From Oceanospirillaceae bacterium UBA7410 (GTDB lineage Bacteria > Pseudomonadota > Gammaproteobacteria > Pseudomonadales > Balneatricaceae): a DNA stretch of 14,883 bases. Positions 7,347-13,674 of this stretch are shown here, piece by piece. Location: NCBI GenBank assembly GCA_002470565.1, contig DKMQ01000093.1:4896-19778 (forward strand), written 5' to 3'. The translations under genes were made by a program, and so were the position numbers. Each line of letters opens with the position of its first letter. The first letter of the stretch is position 1. The notes below the pieces were generated by a model, which did no database searches, was not told the origin of the DNA, and was given only the letters and a program-made list of their open reading frames with translations.

Positions 7347-8840
7347 TTAGCGCATTACAAAGGGGTCGGCCATAGGCTCGCTTGAGGTATTGATCCAAAC
7401 GGTTTTTAGTTGGGTGTAATCTTTTACTGCATCAATGCCACTTTCTCTGCCATAGCCACTGGCTTTAAAGCCACCAATGGCGCCCATGGGCGAAACGGCA
7501 CGGTAGGTGTTCACCCAGATAATGCCAGCTTGCACGGCTTTGCTCATGCGGTGCACGCGACCATTGTCACGGGTCCAAATGCCAGCGGCTAAGCCAAATT
7601 GGCTATCGTTGGCTAAAGCTAAAGCATGGGCTTCATCTGTAAAGCGCATGATACTGGCCACAGGGCCAAATACTTCATCTTGCATGATGCTGCACTGGTT
7701 ATTGTCTACTGCCAAGATAGTAGGATGGTAATACCAGCCATTACTGTGAATGTTATTAGAGGGTAAAACGCGCTTGCCACCATGCACAAGTGTTGCGCCT
7801 TGCTCCAGTGCTTGTGCAACCATACGCTCCACCAAAGCCAGTTGAGCTTGAGTAGCCATAGGGCCCATCTCAGACTTGGCATTCATAGGCTCACCAATAA
7901 TAATGCGTTCAACACGTGATTTTAGGGCTGCTAAAAATTCGTCATACACGCTGTCTTGCACCAATAAACGGCTTCCAGCGACACAGCTTTGGCCACTAGC
8001 GGCAAAAATACCTGCCACTACACCATTTACAGCACTGCTAATATTAGCGTCTGCAAAGATAATGTTAGGCGACTTGCCACCAAGCTCTAGACTTATTTGG
8101 GCTAGGTTTTGCGCACTATTTTTAACCACAGCTTTAGCACCAGCGCCACCTCCAGTAAAAGCAATACGTCGCACTAATGGGTGTTTAGTTAACGCCGCCC
8201 CAGTGTCGGCGCCAAACCCTGTCACTACGTTGACAACTCCATCTGGAAAGCCTGCTTCTTTAACTAAATGCATTAGTTCCACTATAGTGGCGCTGGCATG
8301 TTCAGAAGGTTTAAGCACCACGGTATTGCCAGCAGCTAATGCTGGAGCAAGTTTTACCGCGGTTAAATACATGGGCGAGTTCCAAGGAATAATTGCTGCC
8401 ACTACGCCCAAAGGCTCGTGAGTGGTATAGGCAAACATGTCCGCTTTGTCTAAAGGTAACGTTTGGCCTTCAAGCTTGTCAGCTTGGCCTGCGTAGTAAT
8501 AGAAAAATTCTGGCATGTAGCCAATTTGGCCCATTGTTTCACGAATCAGTTTGCCGTTATCGTTGGTTTCTAATTGTGCCAAGTGCTCTTTATTGGCAGC
8601 GATTAAGTCGCCTAATTTTCGTAACAATTTGCCCCTAGCTGTGGCATGTAGGTTGCGCCAGCTTGAATCTTCAAATGCATTTTGGGCGGCTTGTACCGCA
8701 GCATCTACATCTGCTTCTTGAGCGTGAGAAAAGCTAGCCCATGGCTGTGCATTGGCCGGGTTTAAGCTGTCAAAACGACCACCGTCTTTTGCATCTACCC
8801 ATTGGCCGTTAATAAATAGCTGATATTGGCTAAGTGCCAT
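7347..8840 (-). CDS. NAD(P)-dependent aldehyde dehydrogenase, TgnC-like
   Basis: This 497-residue protein is a full-length member of the aldehyde dehydrogenase superfamily: IPWNSP with Asn154, the coenzyme Lys177 in VVLKPSE, the FTGG turn, the general base Glu252 in LELGGKSPN, the nucleophile Cys286 in SGQSC, and EVFGPV. The segment ETNDNGKLIRET followed by YYYAGQADKLEGQT resembles the group named after the trigonelline enzyme TgnC, which oxidises (Z)-2-((N-methylformamido)methylene)-5-hydroxybutyrolactone to the succinate derivative. That name rests on remembered family resemblance and the neighbours, so the exact substrate is inferred. An AAGGAG 6 bases before the ATG supports the start. 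It follows the alpha/beta hydrolase gene by 35 bases. Confidence 0.85.
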   Translation of the reverse strand: MALSQYQLFINGQWVDAKDGGRFDSLNPANAQPWASFSHAQEADVDAAVQAAQNAFEDSSWRNLHATARGKLLRKLGDLIAANKEHLAQLETNDNGKLIRETMGQIGYMPEFFYYYAGQADKLEGQTLPLDKADMFAYTTHEPLGVVAAIIPWNSPMYLTAVKLAPALAAGNTVVLKPSEHASATIVELMHLVKEAGFPDGVVNVVTGFGADTGAALTKHPLVRRIAFTGGGAGAKAVVKNSAQNLAQISLELGGKSPNIIFADANISSAVNGVVAGIFAASGQSCVAGSRLLVQDSVYDEFLAALKSRVERIIIGEPMNAKSEMGPMATQAQLALVERMVAQALEQGATLVHGGKRVLPSNNIHSNGWYYHPTILAVDNNQCSIMQDEVFGPVASIMRFTDEAHALALANDSQFGLAAGIWTRDNGRVHRMSKAVQAGIIWVNTYRAVSPMGAIGGFKASGYGRESGIDAVKDYTQLKTVWINTSSEPMADPFVMR

Positions 8841-8875
8841 AGCGTGCTCCTTTTGTTACAGCACTCACTAATAGA

Positions 8876-9676
8876 TCATGAATGAATGCTAATAAATTGG
8901 TGTAATAGCTGATTGACTTCATGTGCATTTTCAACAGGCATCATGTGCCTAGCATTAGGTAAAATAGACACGGTTGCAAAAGGCAGTTTTGCCGCTAAGG
9001 CATAGCTCATAGCGGGAGTTGAGCCTGGATCTAGCTCGCCAGTGGTCACTAAAGTAGGGCAGCGAATGCCACTTAAGTGATCTTTCATTACATTATCACC
9101 CTCACCAAACAAGCGATAACAAAGGCGATAACTTGCACTATGATTAGCCAATACTTTAGCTTTTAACTGAGCGATGTAATGTGGGTTTTCTTGAGTATAG
9201 TTGCGGCTAAACCATCGGGCTAGGGCCTGATCTATATTAGCACTAGGGCCACTCTTATCAACTTCATTTACCCGGTTTAATATGCCTTGGCGTAAGTCTT
9301 CGCTACGATCAAATACGCTGTTCATTATGCTTAGGCTATGCAGTTTTTGGGGGTATTTAATGGCGAAAACACGGGCGACCAGACCGCCTAACGAAAAACC
9401 AACTAAAGTTATTTTTTCAAGCTGTAAATGTTCAATAAGTCTATGTAGTTGTTGGGCAAGCGTCTCAAGTGTAATGTTTGCCGGAGCATTTAGGCTTAAA
9501 CCGTGGCCCATCATGTCATAGGTGATCACTTGATGGGTGCTTTTAAAGGCGTTAACTTGGCGCTCCCATAGGCTTAAATCTAAACCCACACCATGAATAA
9601 ATACCAGTGTGGGGCTATCAGACTGTCTCTCACCAAAGCTTTGATAATGAGTGCCATATGGGCAGAAAAGTTTCAT
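8876..9676 (-). CDS. Alpha/beta hydrolase, TgnD-like
   Basis: The 266 residues have the complete alpha/beta hydrolase set: oxyanion-hole motif HGVG (28-31), nucleophile elbow GFSLGG with Ser95, acid Asp216 in GELDPGSTP, and base His244 in NARHMMPVE. No signal peptide is present, so it acts in the cytoplasm. Close relatives include enol-lactone hydrolases (PcaD), RutD, and TgnD, which in the trigonelline pathway cleaves the N-methylformamido-methylene succinate to succinate semialdehyde, methylamine and one-carbon products. Because the gene lies beside a monooxygenase, two aldehyde dehydrogenases and a CMD-like gene, I infer C-N or lactone hydrolysis of the ring-opened product. It starts 5 bases after the DUF1185 stop and has no clear Shine-Dalgarno, which suggests translational coupling. 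Confidence 0.87.
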   Translation of the reverse strand: MKLFCPYGTHYQSFGERQSDSPTLVFIHGVGLDLSLWERQVNAFKSTHQVITYDMMGHGLSLNAPANITLETLAQQLHRLIEHLQLEKITLVGFSLGGLVARVFAIKYPQKLHSLSIMNSVFDRSEDLRQGILNRVNEVDKSGPSANIDQALARWFSRNYTQENPHYIAQLKAKVLANHSASYRLCYRLFGEGDNVMKDHLSGIRCPTLVTTGELDPGSTPAMSYALAAKLPFATVSILPNARHMMPVENAHEVNQLLHQFISIHS

Positions 9677-9681
9677 TAAGA

Positions 9682-10281
9682 TTAGGCTTGTGCGTCTGCT
9701 TTTTCTGCAGCAATTTCTTCCATATCCATATAACGGTTACCGATACGTGGGTGCGCTCGGCCACCATCAGATCCACCTAACACTACAATGATCTCATCAG
9801 CTGCTGGAGCATCTTCAATGTGCATTTCTAAAGTGATGTAATGGGAGCGAAACCCAGCGTCATCTTTATGCATCATAGGCACTTGAATAGAAGTGCCAGC
9901 TGGGCCACGTTTATTGGTAAAGCTTAAAAAGCTTTTTGCATTGACTGCATCTCGGTAGTGGTTGCCAAAACGCAAGGTATGGATAATGCCAGAGGCGTGC
10001 TCGATTTCGCCATTTAGCCCAATAACAGCAGCTTTACCATAAGCTTCAATAGCATCGCCACTAGGGAAATGAGACAGTACAGCCGCTACCATTTCTTCAC
10101 CTAGCTGCGAGCAACCTGCAGTGATTTGTGGGCGAAGGTTCTCTACAAACCCTTGGCCTGCCCATGGGTTTTTAATAATATAGGCCACACCCACCATTTT
10201 AATGGGAGTAGCAGCAGCTTTGCCGCCTTCAATACGAATCTCTTCTATGGAGGTGACTACTTTACGAACTTCAAAATGCAT
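9682..10281 (-). CDS. DUF1185 'amino acid synthesis' family protein
   Basis: I take the ATG at 10281 (199 residues) as start: an AGGA lies 6 bases upstream and the protein then opens MHFEVRKVVTSIEEIRIEGG, as family members do. An in-frame ATG at 10323 would add 14 unrelated residues ahead of that site. Family features are the IEEIRIEGG opening, IIKNPWAGQGFVENLRP, an EAYGKAAVIGLNGEIEHASG-IIHT region, and DEIIVVLGGSDGGRAHPRIGNR near the C-terminus. The Pfam name AA_synth has no firm biochemical support that I know of. Such genes often sit in catabolic operons. It lies between the flavin monooxygenase and the hydrolase, so it may act on an amide, lactam or enamine produced by ring opening, but that is inference. 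It is absent from the trigonelline scheme. Confidence 0.82.
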   Translation of the reverse strand: MHFEVRKVVTSIEEIRIEGGKAAATPIKMVGVAYIIKNPWAGQGFVENLRPQITAGCSQLGEEMVAAVLSHFPSGDAIEAYGKAAVIGLNGEIEHASGIIHTLRFGNHYRDAVNAKSFLSFTNKRGPAGTSIQVPMMHKDDAGFRSHYITLEMHIEDAPAADEIIVVLGGSDGGRAHPRIGNRYMDMEEIAAEKADAQA

Positions 10282-10287
10282 GCTTTT

Positions 10288-10291
10288 TCCT
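10288..10291 (-). promoter_or_regulatory. Ribosome binding site that decides the DUF1185 start
   Basis: AGGA on the minus strand, 6 bases before the ATG at 10281. It excludes the upstream ATG at 10323 as the main start. Confidence 0.7.
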
Positions 10292-10341
10292 ACTAATAAT
10301 GTATTAATATTTCTTGGTTTCAAGTGATAAGGATTAACTAC

Positions 10342-11379
10342 TTAGTTAAAGTTGGGCATCACTTGATCGATAAACAATTGGAGCGACTTTTTCTTTTGTG
10401 CATGGGGTAGGCCGTTATCACTCCAAAAACTAAATTGTGTCACACCCAAAGATTCATAGTGTTTAATACGCTTAGTGACTTCTTTTGGCGTGCCTATAAG
10501 CAGGTTTTTATGTAATTCATCCAAACCAAAGCCTGGCATTTCATTCATTTGTGCATCGGTGAGTGGTTTTACAAACCCGTTGACAGGCTCTTGATCATTT
10601 TTGAACCATGCATAAAAATACCCATACCAATCACGCAGGGCTTGCGCACCTTTGCGCCAATCTTCACCTTCTTCGTGCACCCAAGTGTGGCGCAGGGCAA
10701 GTAATTGAGGTGCTGGTTTTTCGGGGTGGTTAACACAGGCTTGTTTGAAACGCTCACAAGCCAGTTCAATGCTTTGATCACCCGCAATAAGTGGTGTGAT
10801 CATTACATTGCAATCACTCTTTAAAGCATAGTCGTGAGACTCTTGTTCTCTAGCAGCGACCCACATAGGTGGAAAAGGCTTTTGGGTAACACTAGGCACA
10901 GCAGTAGAGGTAGGAAAAGAGTAATGTTCCCCATCGTGGGCGTAGTCACCGGTCCACAGTTTTTGTAATGCAGGAACCATCTCCCGCAAAGGCCCGCCGC
11001 CATCTTTGGCTGCCATGTTGTCAGTCATGCGGTCAAATTCAGATTGATAGGCACCACGGGCAATACCAAAATCAAGTCGGCCATTGCTCATCATATCCAC
11101 AAGCGCTGTTTCACTAGCAAGGCGAACAGGGTTCCAAAATGGCGCCACAATAGTGCCCAAACCTAAACGAATCGTTTTAGTAAGAGGTGCTAAATAAGCC
11201 ATAAAATTGAGTGGGTTGGGGCAGATGGTAAATTCCATCATGTGATGCTCACCAATCCATACGGTTTCAAAACCCGCTTTTTCTGCCATAAGTGTAAGCT
11301 CTACTAGCTCATCTAATAGCTCTTTGTGGGGTTTGTTTGGATCTGAGCGCTCCATGTGGACAAACAAAGAAAATTTCAT
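10342..11379 (-). CDS. Luciferase-like (LLM class) flavin-dependent monooxygenase, TgnB/PyrA-like
   Basis: The 345-residue protein is a bacterial-luciferase-fold flavin monooxygenase: an MKFSLFVHMER first strand, FETVWIGEHHM (a conserved position near the flavin), RLGLGTIVAPFWNPVRLASE, SNGRLDFGIARG, PPMWVAA, and the closing GTPKEVTKRIKHYESLGVTQF. Such enzymes use reduced FMN from a separate reductase. RutA, TgnB and PyrA are relatives that open pyrimidine or pyridine rings. The protein is too short for the nitrilotriacetate-type branch and looks nearest to the TgnB/PyrA or LuxA-like branch, judged by eye. It is the first gene of the cluster, with a strong GAGGAG 8 bases before its ATG (11388-11393), and presumably performs the ring attack. 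No reductase gene is in the window. A simple alkanal monooxygenase role cannot be excluded. Confidence 0.87.
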   Translation of the reverse strand: MKFSLFVHMERSDPNKPHKELLDELVELTLMAEKAGFETVWIGEHHMMEFTICPNPLNFMAYLAPLTKTIRLGLGTIVAPFWNPVRLASETALVDMMSNGRLDFGIARGAYQSEFDRMTDNMAAKDGGGPLREMVPALQKLWTGDYAHDGEHYSFPTSTAVPSVTQKPFPPMWVAAREQESHDYALKSDCNVMITPLIAGDQSIELACERFKQACVNHPEKPAPQLLALRHTWVHEEGEDWRKGAQALRDWYGYFYAWFKNDQEPVNGFVKPLTDAQMNEMPGFGLDELHKNLLIGTPKEVTKRIKHYESLGVTQFSFWSDNGLPHAQKKKSLQLFIDQVMPNFN

Positions 11380-11422
11380 AGCAACAACTCCTCACCAATA
11401 TATTCATGACCAATTGCGGTTG

Positions 11423-11442
11423 TATTATGGTATACCAAAATA
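11423..11442. promoter_or_regulatory. Candidate GntR/FCD operator upstream of the catabolic cluster
   Basis: The 10-bp perfect palindrome TGGTATACCA (11428-11437) extends to 20 bp with a single mismatched pair (TATT-a-core-a-AATA). It matches the usual form of FCD-type GntR operators (TGGT-AT-ACCA), and begins 48 bases before the monooxygenase ATG at 11379. A CATAAT on the minus strand overlaps its edge and could be a -10 element. The cluster's own GntR protein is the obvious binder. Confidence 0.6.
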
Positions 11443-11515
11443 ATAGGGGCATCTTTTCACTGAATGAATATCATGTCAATATTTTTTTATAGGTAGATAT
11501 TTTTAAGATAATTGT

Positions 11516-11554
11516 CTAAATTAGAATTAATATTTAAATTCTTTGCTAAATTAG
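11516..11554. promoter_or_regulatory. Tandem CTAAATTAG palindromes upstream of sbmA
   Basis: The 9-base palindrome CTAAATTAG occurs at 11516-11524 and again at 11546-11554, 30 bases apart (about three helical turns). The second copy extends to 13 bases (TGCTAA-a-TTAGCA, 11544-11556). The second copy ends 39 bases before the sbmA ATG. This could be a paired operator, but the region is very AT-rich and chance repeats are possible. Confidence 0.35.
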
Positions 11555-11593
11555 CATATAAATAATAACTAAAATCTTTTATAGGCGAATCCT

Positions 11594-12844
11594 ATGTTCC
11601 AATCTTTTTTTCCTAGCCCCAAGTGGTTTTTTATTAGCCTCATTGTGTGGGCAAGCGTATGCATTGGTGTTTGGTATGGCTTTGGTGATCAGTTGGGCAC
11701 TTTTATAGGCTTTGAGTTACCAGCAGAAGATGCCGAACCTGTGCTTGGTTTGGGGCACTTTATTAGCCCAGATTTTCTCTGGTTTTACCTCTACTATTTT
11801 GTCACCTTAATGATGTTTGGATTAACATGGGTGAAACTTCATCCGCACCAGTGGCAGTTATGGTCTATCTTTGGTAGTGCGCTCATCTTGTTTAGCACCT
11901 ATTTTTCTGTGCAAGTGTCTGTAGCCATTAACACCTGGAGGCGTCCATTTTTCGATAGTATTCAAGGGGCGCTGTCAGAGCCAGGCAGTATTACTGCAGT
12001 GCAGCTGTATGATTTGATTATTATCTTTGGCCAAATCGCATTTTTGGCAGTGATTGTTTTTGTGATGACACGATTTTTTGTGAGCCATTATATTTTTCGC
12101 TGGCGCACGGCTATGAACAATTATTATGCCTCTAAGTGGCCACAGCTAAGAACAGTAGAAGGTGCAGCCCAACGAGTGCAAGAAGACACCATGCGTTTTT
12201 CTAGCATAATGGAAGGTTTGGGTGTGTCGTTAGTGGATGCGTTTATGACCTTGGTGGCTTTTTTGCCGGTGCTTTGGTCGCTATCGCAATATGTTACAGA
12301 GTTGCCTGTGGTGGGGGTTATTGCTACGCCACTTTTTTATGCGGCCATTTTTTGGTCTATATTTGGCACGATGCTCATGGCGCTTGTGGGTATAAAGTTA
12401 CCAGGATTAGAGTTTAAAAACCAACGGGTAGAGGCGGCTTATCGTAAAGAGCTGGTTTATGGCGAAGATTATGAAGACCGTGCTGAGCCACAAACACTAA
12501 GTGAGCTATTTGGTAATGTACGTAAAAATTATTTTAAGCTTTATTTTCACTACATGTACTTTAACGTAGCACGTAGCTTCTATTTGCAGGCAGACAACCT
12601 GTTTGCTTACATCATACTCATCCCTACCATCGTTGCAGGTACTATTACCTTTGGTATTTTGCAGCAGATCTTGACTGCATTTGGGCAAGTGAGTAGTTCC
12701 TTCCAATACCTGATCAATGTGTGGCCAACGGTTGTGGAACTGTTATCTGTGCATAAGCGTTTGCAATCGTTTGAACAAGTGCTACATGAAAAGCCACTGG
12801 TAAAACTTGATCAACAATACATGGCAGAAGGTGAAGACACCTAG
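11594..12844 (+). CDS. sbmA: SbmA/BacA-family peptide uptake transporter
   Basis: The 416-residue membrane protein matches E. coli SbmA (406 residues) closely along its length: an MFxSFFP start, [19 protein letters not shown] segment, [35 protein letters not shown] (here from about 12390), and [16 protein letters not shown]. About seven to eight membrane segments are visible and there is no ATP-binding domain. SbmA is a proton-driven importer in the inner membrane for peptides such as proline-rich antimicrobial peptides, microcins and bleomycin; its natural cargo is unsettled. An AGG(CGA) at 11583-11588 sits about 8 bases before the ATG. It diverges from the catabolic cluster across a 214-base AT-rich region and converges on the RutR-like gene. 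Confidence 0.96.
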   Translation: MFQSFFPSPKWFFISLIVWASVCIGVWYGFGDQLGTFIGFELPAEDAEPVLGLGHFISPDFLWFYLYYFVTLMMFGLTWVKLHPHQWQLWSIFGSALILFSTYFSVQVSVAINTWRRPFFDSIQGALSEPGSITAVQLYDLIIIFGQIAFLAVIVFVMTRFFVSHYIFRWRTAMNNYYASKWPQLRTVEGAAQRVQEDTMRFSSIMEGLGVSLVDAFMTLVAFLPVLWSLSQYVTELPVVGVIATPLFYAAIFWSIFGTMLMALVGIKLPGLEFKNQRVEAAYRKELVYGEDYEDRAEPQTLSELFGNVRKNYFKLYFHYMYFNVARSFYLQADNLFAYIILIPTIVAGTITFGILQQILTAFGQVSSSFQYLINVWPTVVELLSVHKRLQSFEQVLHEKPLVKLDQQYMAEGEDT

Positions 12845-12862
12845 CAGCTTGCATTACTAAAG

Positions 12863-12892
12863 CGCTAAATGCTCAAGGACGAGCGTTTAGCG
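12863..12892. terminator. Hairpin between convergent sbmA and rutR-like genes
   Basis: CGCTAAATGCTC (12863-12874) pairs with GAGCGTTTAGCG (12881-12892) over 12 bp with one U-G wobble and a 6-base loop. The right arm covers the stop codon of the rutR-like gene. There is no good T-run on either side (CTTTAG on the minus side), so it is a stable but incomplete intrinsic terminator, or a 3'-end protecting hairpin. Confidence 0.55.
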
Positions 12893-13525
12893 TATCCCAC
12901 AGCCTTTAAGAATTATGTGCTTAATAGAGTCTGAAGCTTCTAGAAAGGCCTGTTCCGATAAATTTTTAGTATCGGTTGCTATAAGGATTTGTGGTTCGAA
13001 GTCTGCGTAATACTGGGTGCTTGCCCAGATCATAAAAATCACGTGGGCAGGGTCTACATTATCCATTTTTCCCTGTGCAATCCAACTTTCAAAAATACCC
13101 ATGCGTTGCTTGAACCATAGCCGGTAATCTTGTTGCAGGTATGCGCTTAGGTGGGGCGCACCACTAATCATTTCCTTGGCAAACAAACGTGAAGCTTTAG
13201 GGTGAGTGCGAGAAAAATCCATTTTTGCATCTATATAACGGCTTAGTACATCAAATGGTTCATCATGGTCTGAAATTTCATTAAAGACGGTGTCCCATAG
13301 GTTCAGAGTATTTTCTAATACCGCACCATAAAGGCCTAGTTTGTTAGAAAAATAATAATGAATGTTGGCTTTGGGCACTTTTGCAGATTCAGCAATGCGC
13401 TGCATGGTGGCGCCACGAAACCCATGGCAGGCAAATTCTGCCTCAGCAGCTTGTAAGATTAAATCTCTACTTTGTGCTCTTATGCGGCCTGGTTTATAGG
13501 GGCCTCTAACAATGTTTGTACTCAT
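12887..13525 (-). CDS. rutR: RutR-like TetR-family regulator
   Basis: The 212 residues equal E. coli RutR in length. The N-terminal helix-turn-helix (about 22-65) reads ATMQRIAESAKVPKANIHYYFSNK. The C-terminal domain carries the RutR-type segments RTHPKASRLFAKEMISGAPHL and FMIWASTQYYADFEPQ; in the latter Trp167 and Gln171 correspond to residues that I recall contacting uracil in RutR. RutR controls pyrimidine and purine catabolism and releases DNA when uracil or thymine binds. The gene diverges from xdhA, with a RutR-like palindrome between, so it probably controls xdhA and itself. The effector here could be a different nucleobase such as hypoxanthine or xanthine; that part is inference. Confidence 0.87.
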   Translation of the reverse strand: MSTNIVRGPYKPGRIRAQSRDLILQAAEAEFACHGFRGATMQRIAESAKVPKANIHYYFSNKLGLYGAVLENTLNLWDTVFNEISDHDEPFDVLSRYIDAKMDFSRTHPKASRLFAKEMISGAPHLSAYLQQDYRLWFKQRMGIFESWIAQGKMDNVDPAHVIFMIWASTQYYADFEPQILIATDTKNLSEQAFLEASDSIKHIILKGCGIR

Positions 13526-13580
13526 GGGTTGTGGCCTTTTTTGCTAGCTGCTGCTGTTTTGCGATGCGTAATTTATCGCT

Positions 13581-13609
13581 AATGTATATTAAGCATTATA
13601 TTGGGTCAA
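13581..13609 (-). promoter_or_regulatory. Candidate promoter of the rutR-like gene
   Basis: On the minus strand TTGACC (13609-13604) and TACATT (13586-13581) are spaced by 17 bp, matching 5/6 and 4/6 consensus positions. The TTGACC also equals a RutR half-site. The palindrome at 13616-13635 lies directly upstream. Confidence 0.4.
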
Positions 13610-13628
13610 ATGAAAAGTTGACTATATA
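13601..13628 (+). promoter_or_regulatory. Candidate promoter of xdhA
   Basis: TTGGGT (13601-13606) and TATATA (13623-13628) are 16 bp apart. The -10 element lies in the centre of the RutR-like palindrome, so a bound regulator would block polymerase. TTGACT at 13618-13623 with GATAAT at 13644-13649 is an alternative, but its spacing of 20 is too long. Confidence 0.4.
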
Positions 13629-13635
13629 GACAACT
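13616..13635. promoter_or_regulatory. Candidate RutR operator between rutR and xdhA
   Basis: The 16-base core TTGACTATATAGACAA (13618-13633) extends to a 20-base inverted repeat (AGTTG...CAACT) with only one mismatched pair. The E. coli RutR consensus, as I recall it, is TTGACCA-NN-TGGTCAA, which the core matches at 11 of 14 defined positions. It starts 59 bases before the xdhA ATG and 91 bases beyond the rutR ATG, in the middle of a divergent promoter region. Confidence 0.65.
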
Positions 13636-13648
13636 ATTGAGAAGATAA

Positions 13649-13668
13649 TACTCTAACTAATTAGAGTA
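13649..13668 (+). repeat. 8-bp inverted repeat at the xdhA ribosome binding site
   Basis: TACTCTAA (13649-13656) and TTAGAGTA (13661-13668) form a perfect 8-bp stem with a CTAA loop, ending 6 bases before the xdhA ATG at 13675. The only Shine-Dalgarno-like sequence (AGAG, 13663-13666) is in its right arm. It may be a second operator or an mRNA hairpin limiting xdhA translation. Confidence 0.5.
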
Positions 13669-13674
13669 CAACAA

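Noticed and set aside
7876..8421. Plus-strand open frame of 181 codons
   Set aside because: It is antisense to the TgnC-like aldehyde dehydrogenase; composition is low in family-like patterns and has no ribosome binding site context.
11523..11542. Inverted repeat AGAATT ... AATTCT upstream of sbmA
   Set aside because: Six-base arms of A/T-rich sequence with an 8-base spacer in a very AT-rich spacer are expected by chance.
8876..13525. Reading the monooxygenase, hydrolase and RutR-like genes as a uracil (rut) operon
   Set aside because: The RutR-like gene is separated by sbmA and faces xdhA; RutB, RutC, RutE and RutF are missing, and two aldehyde dehydrogenases and DUF1185 do not belong to the Rut pathway.
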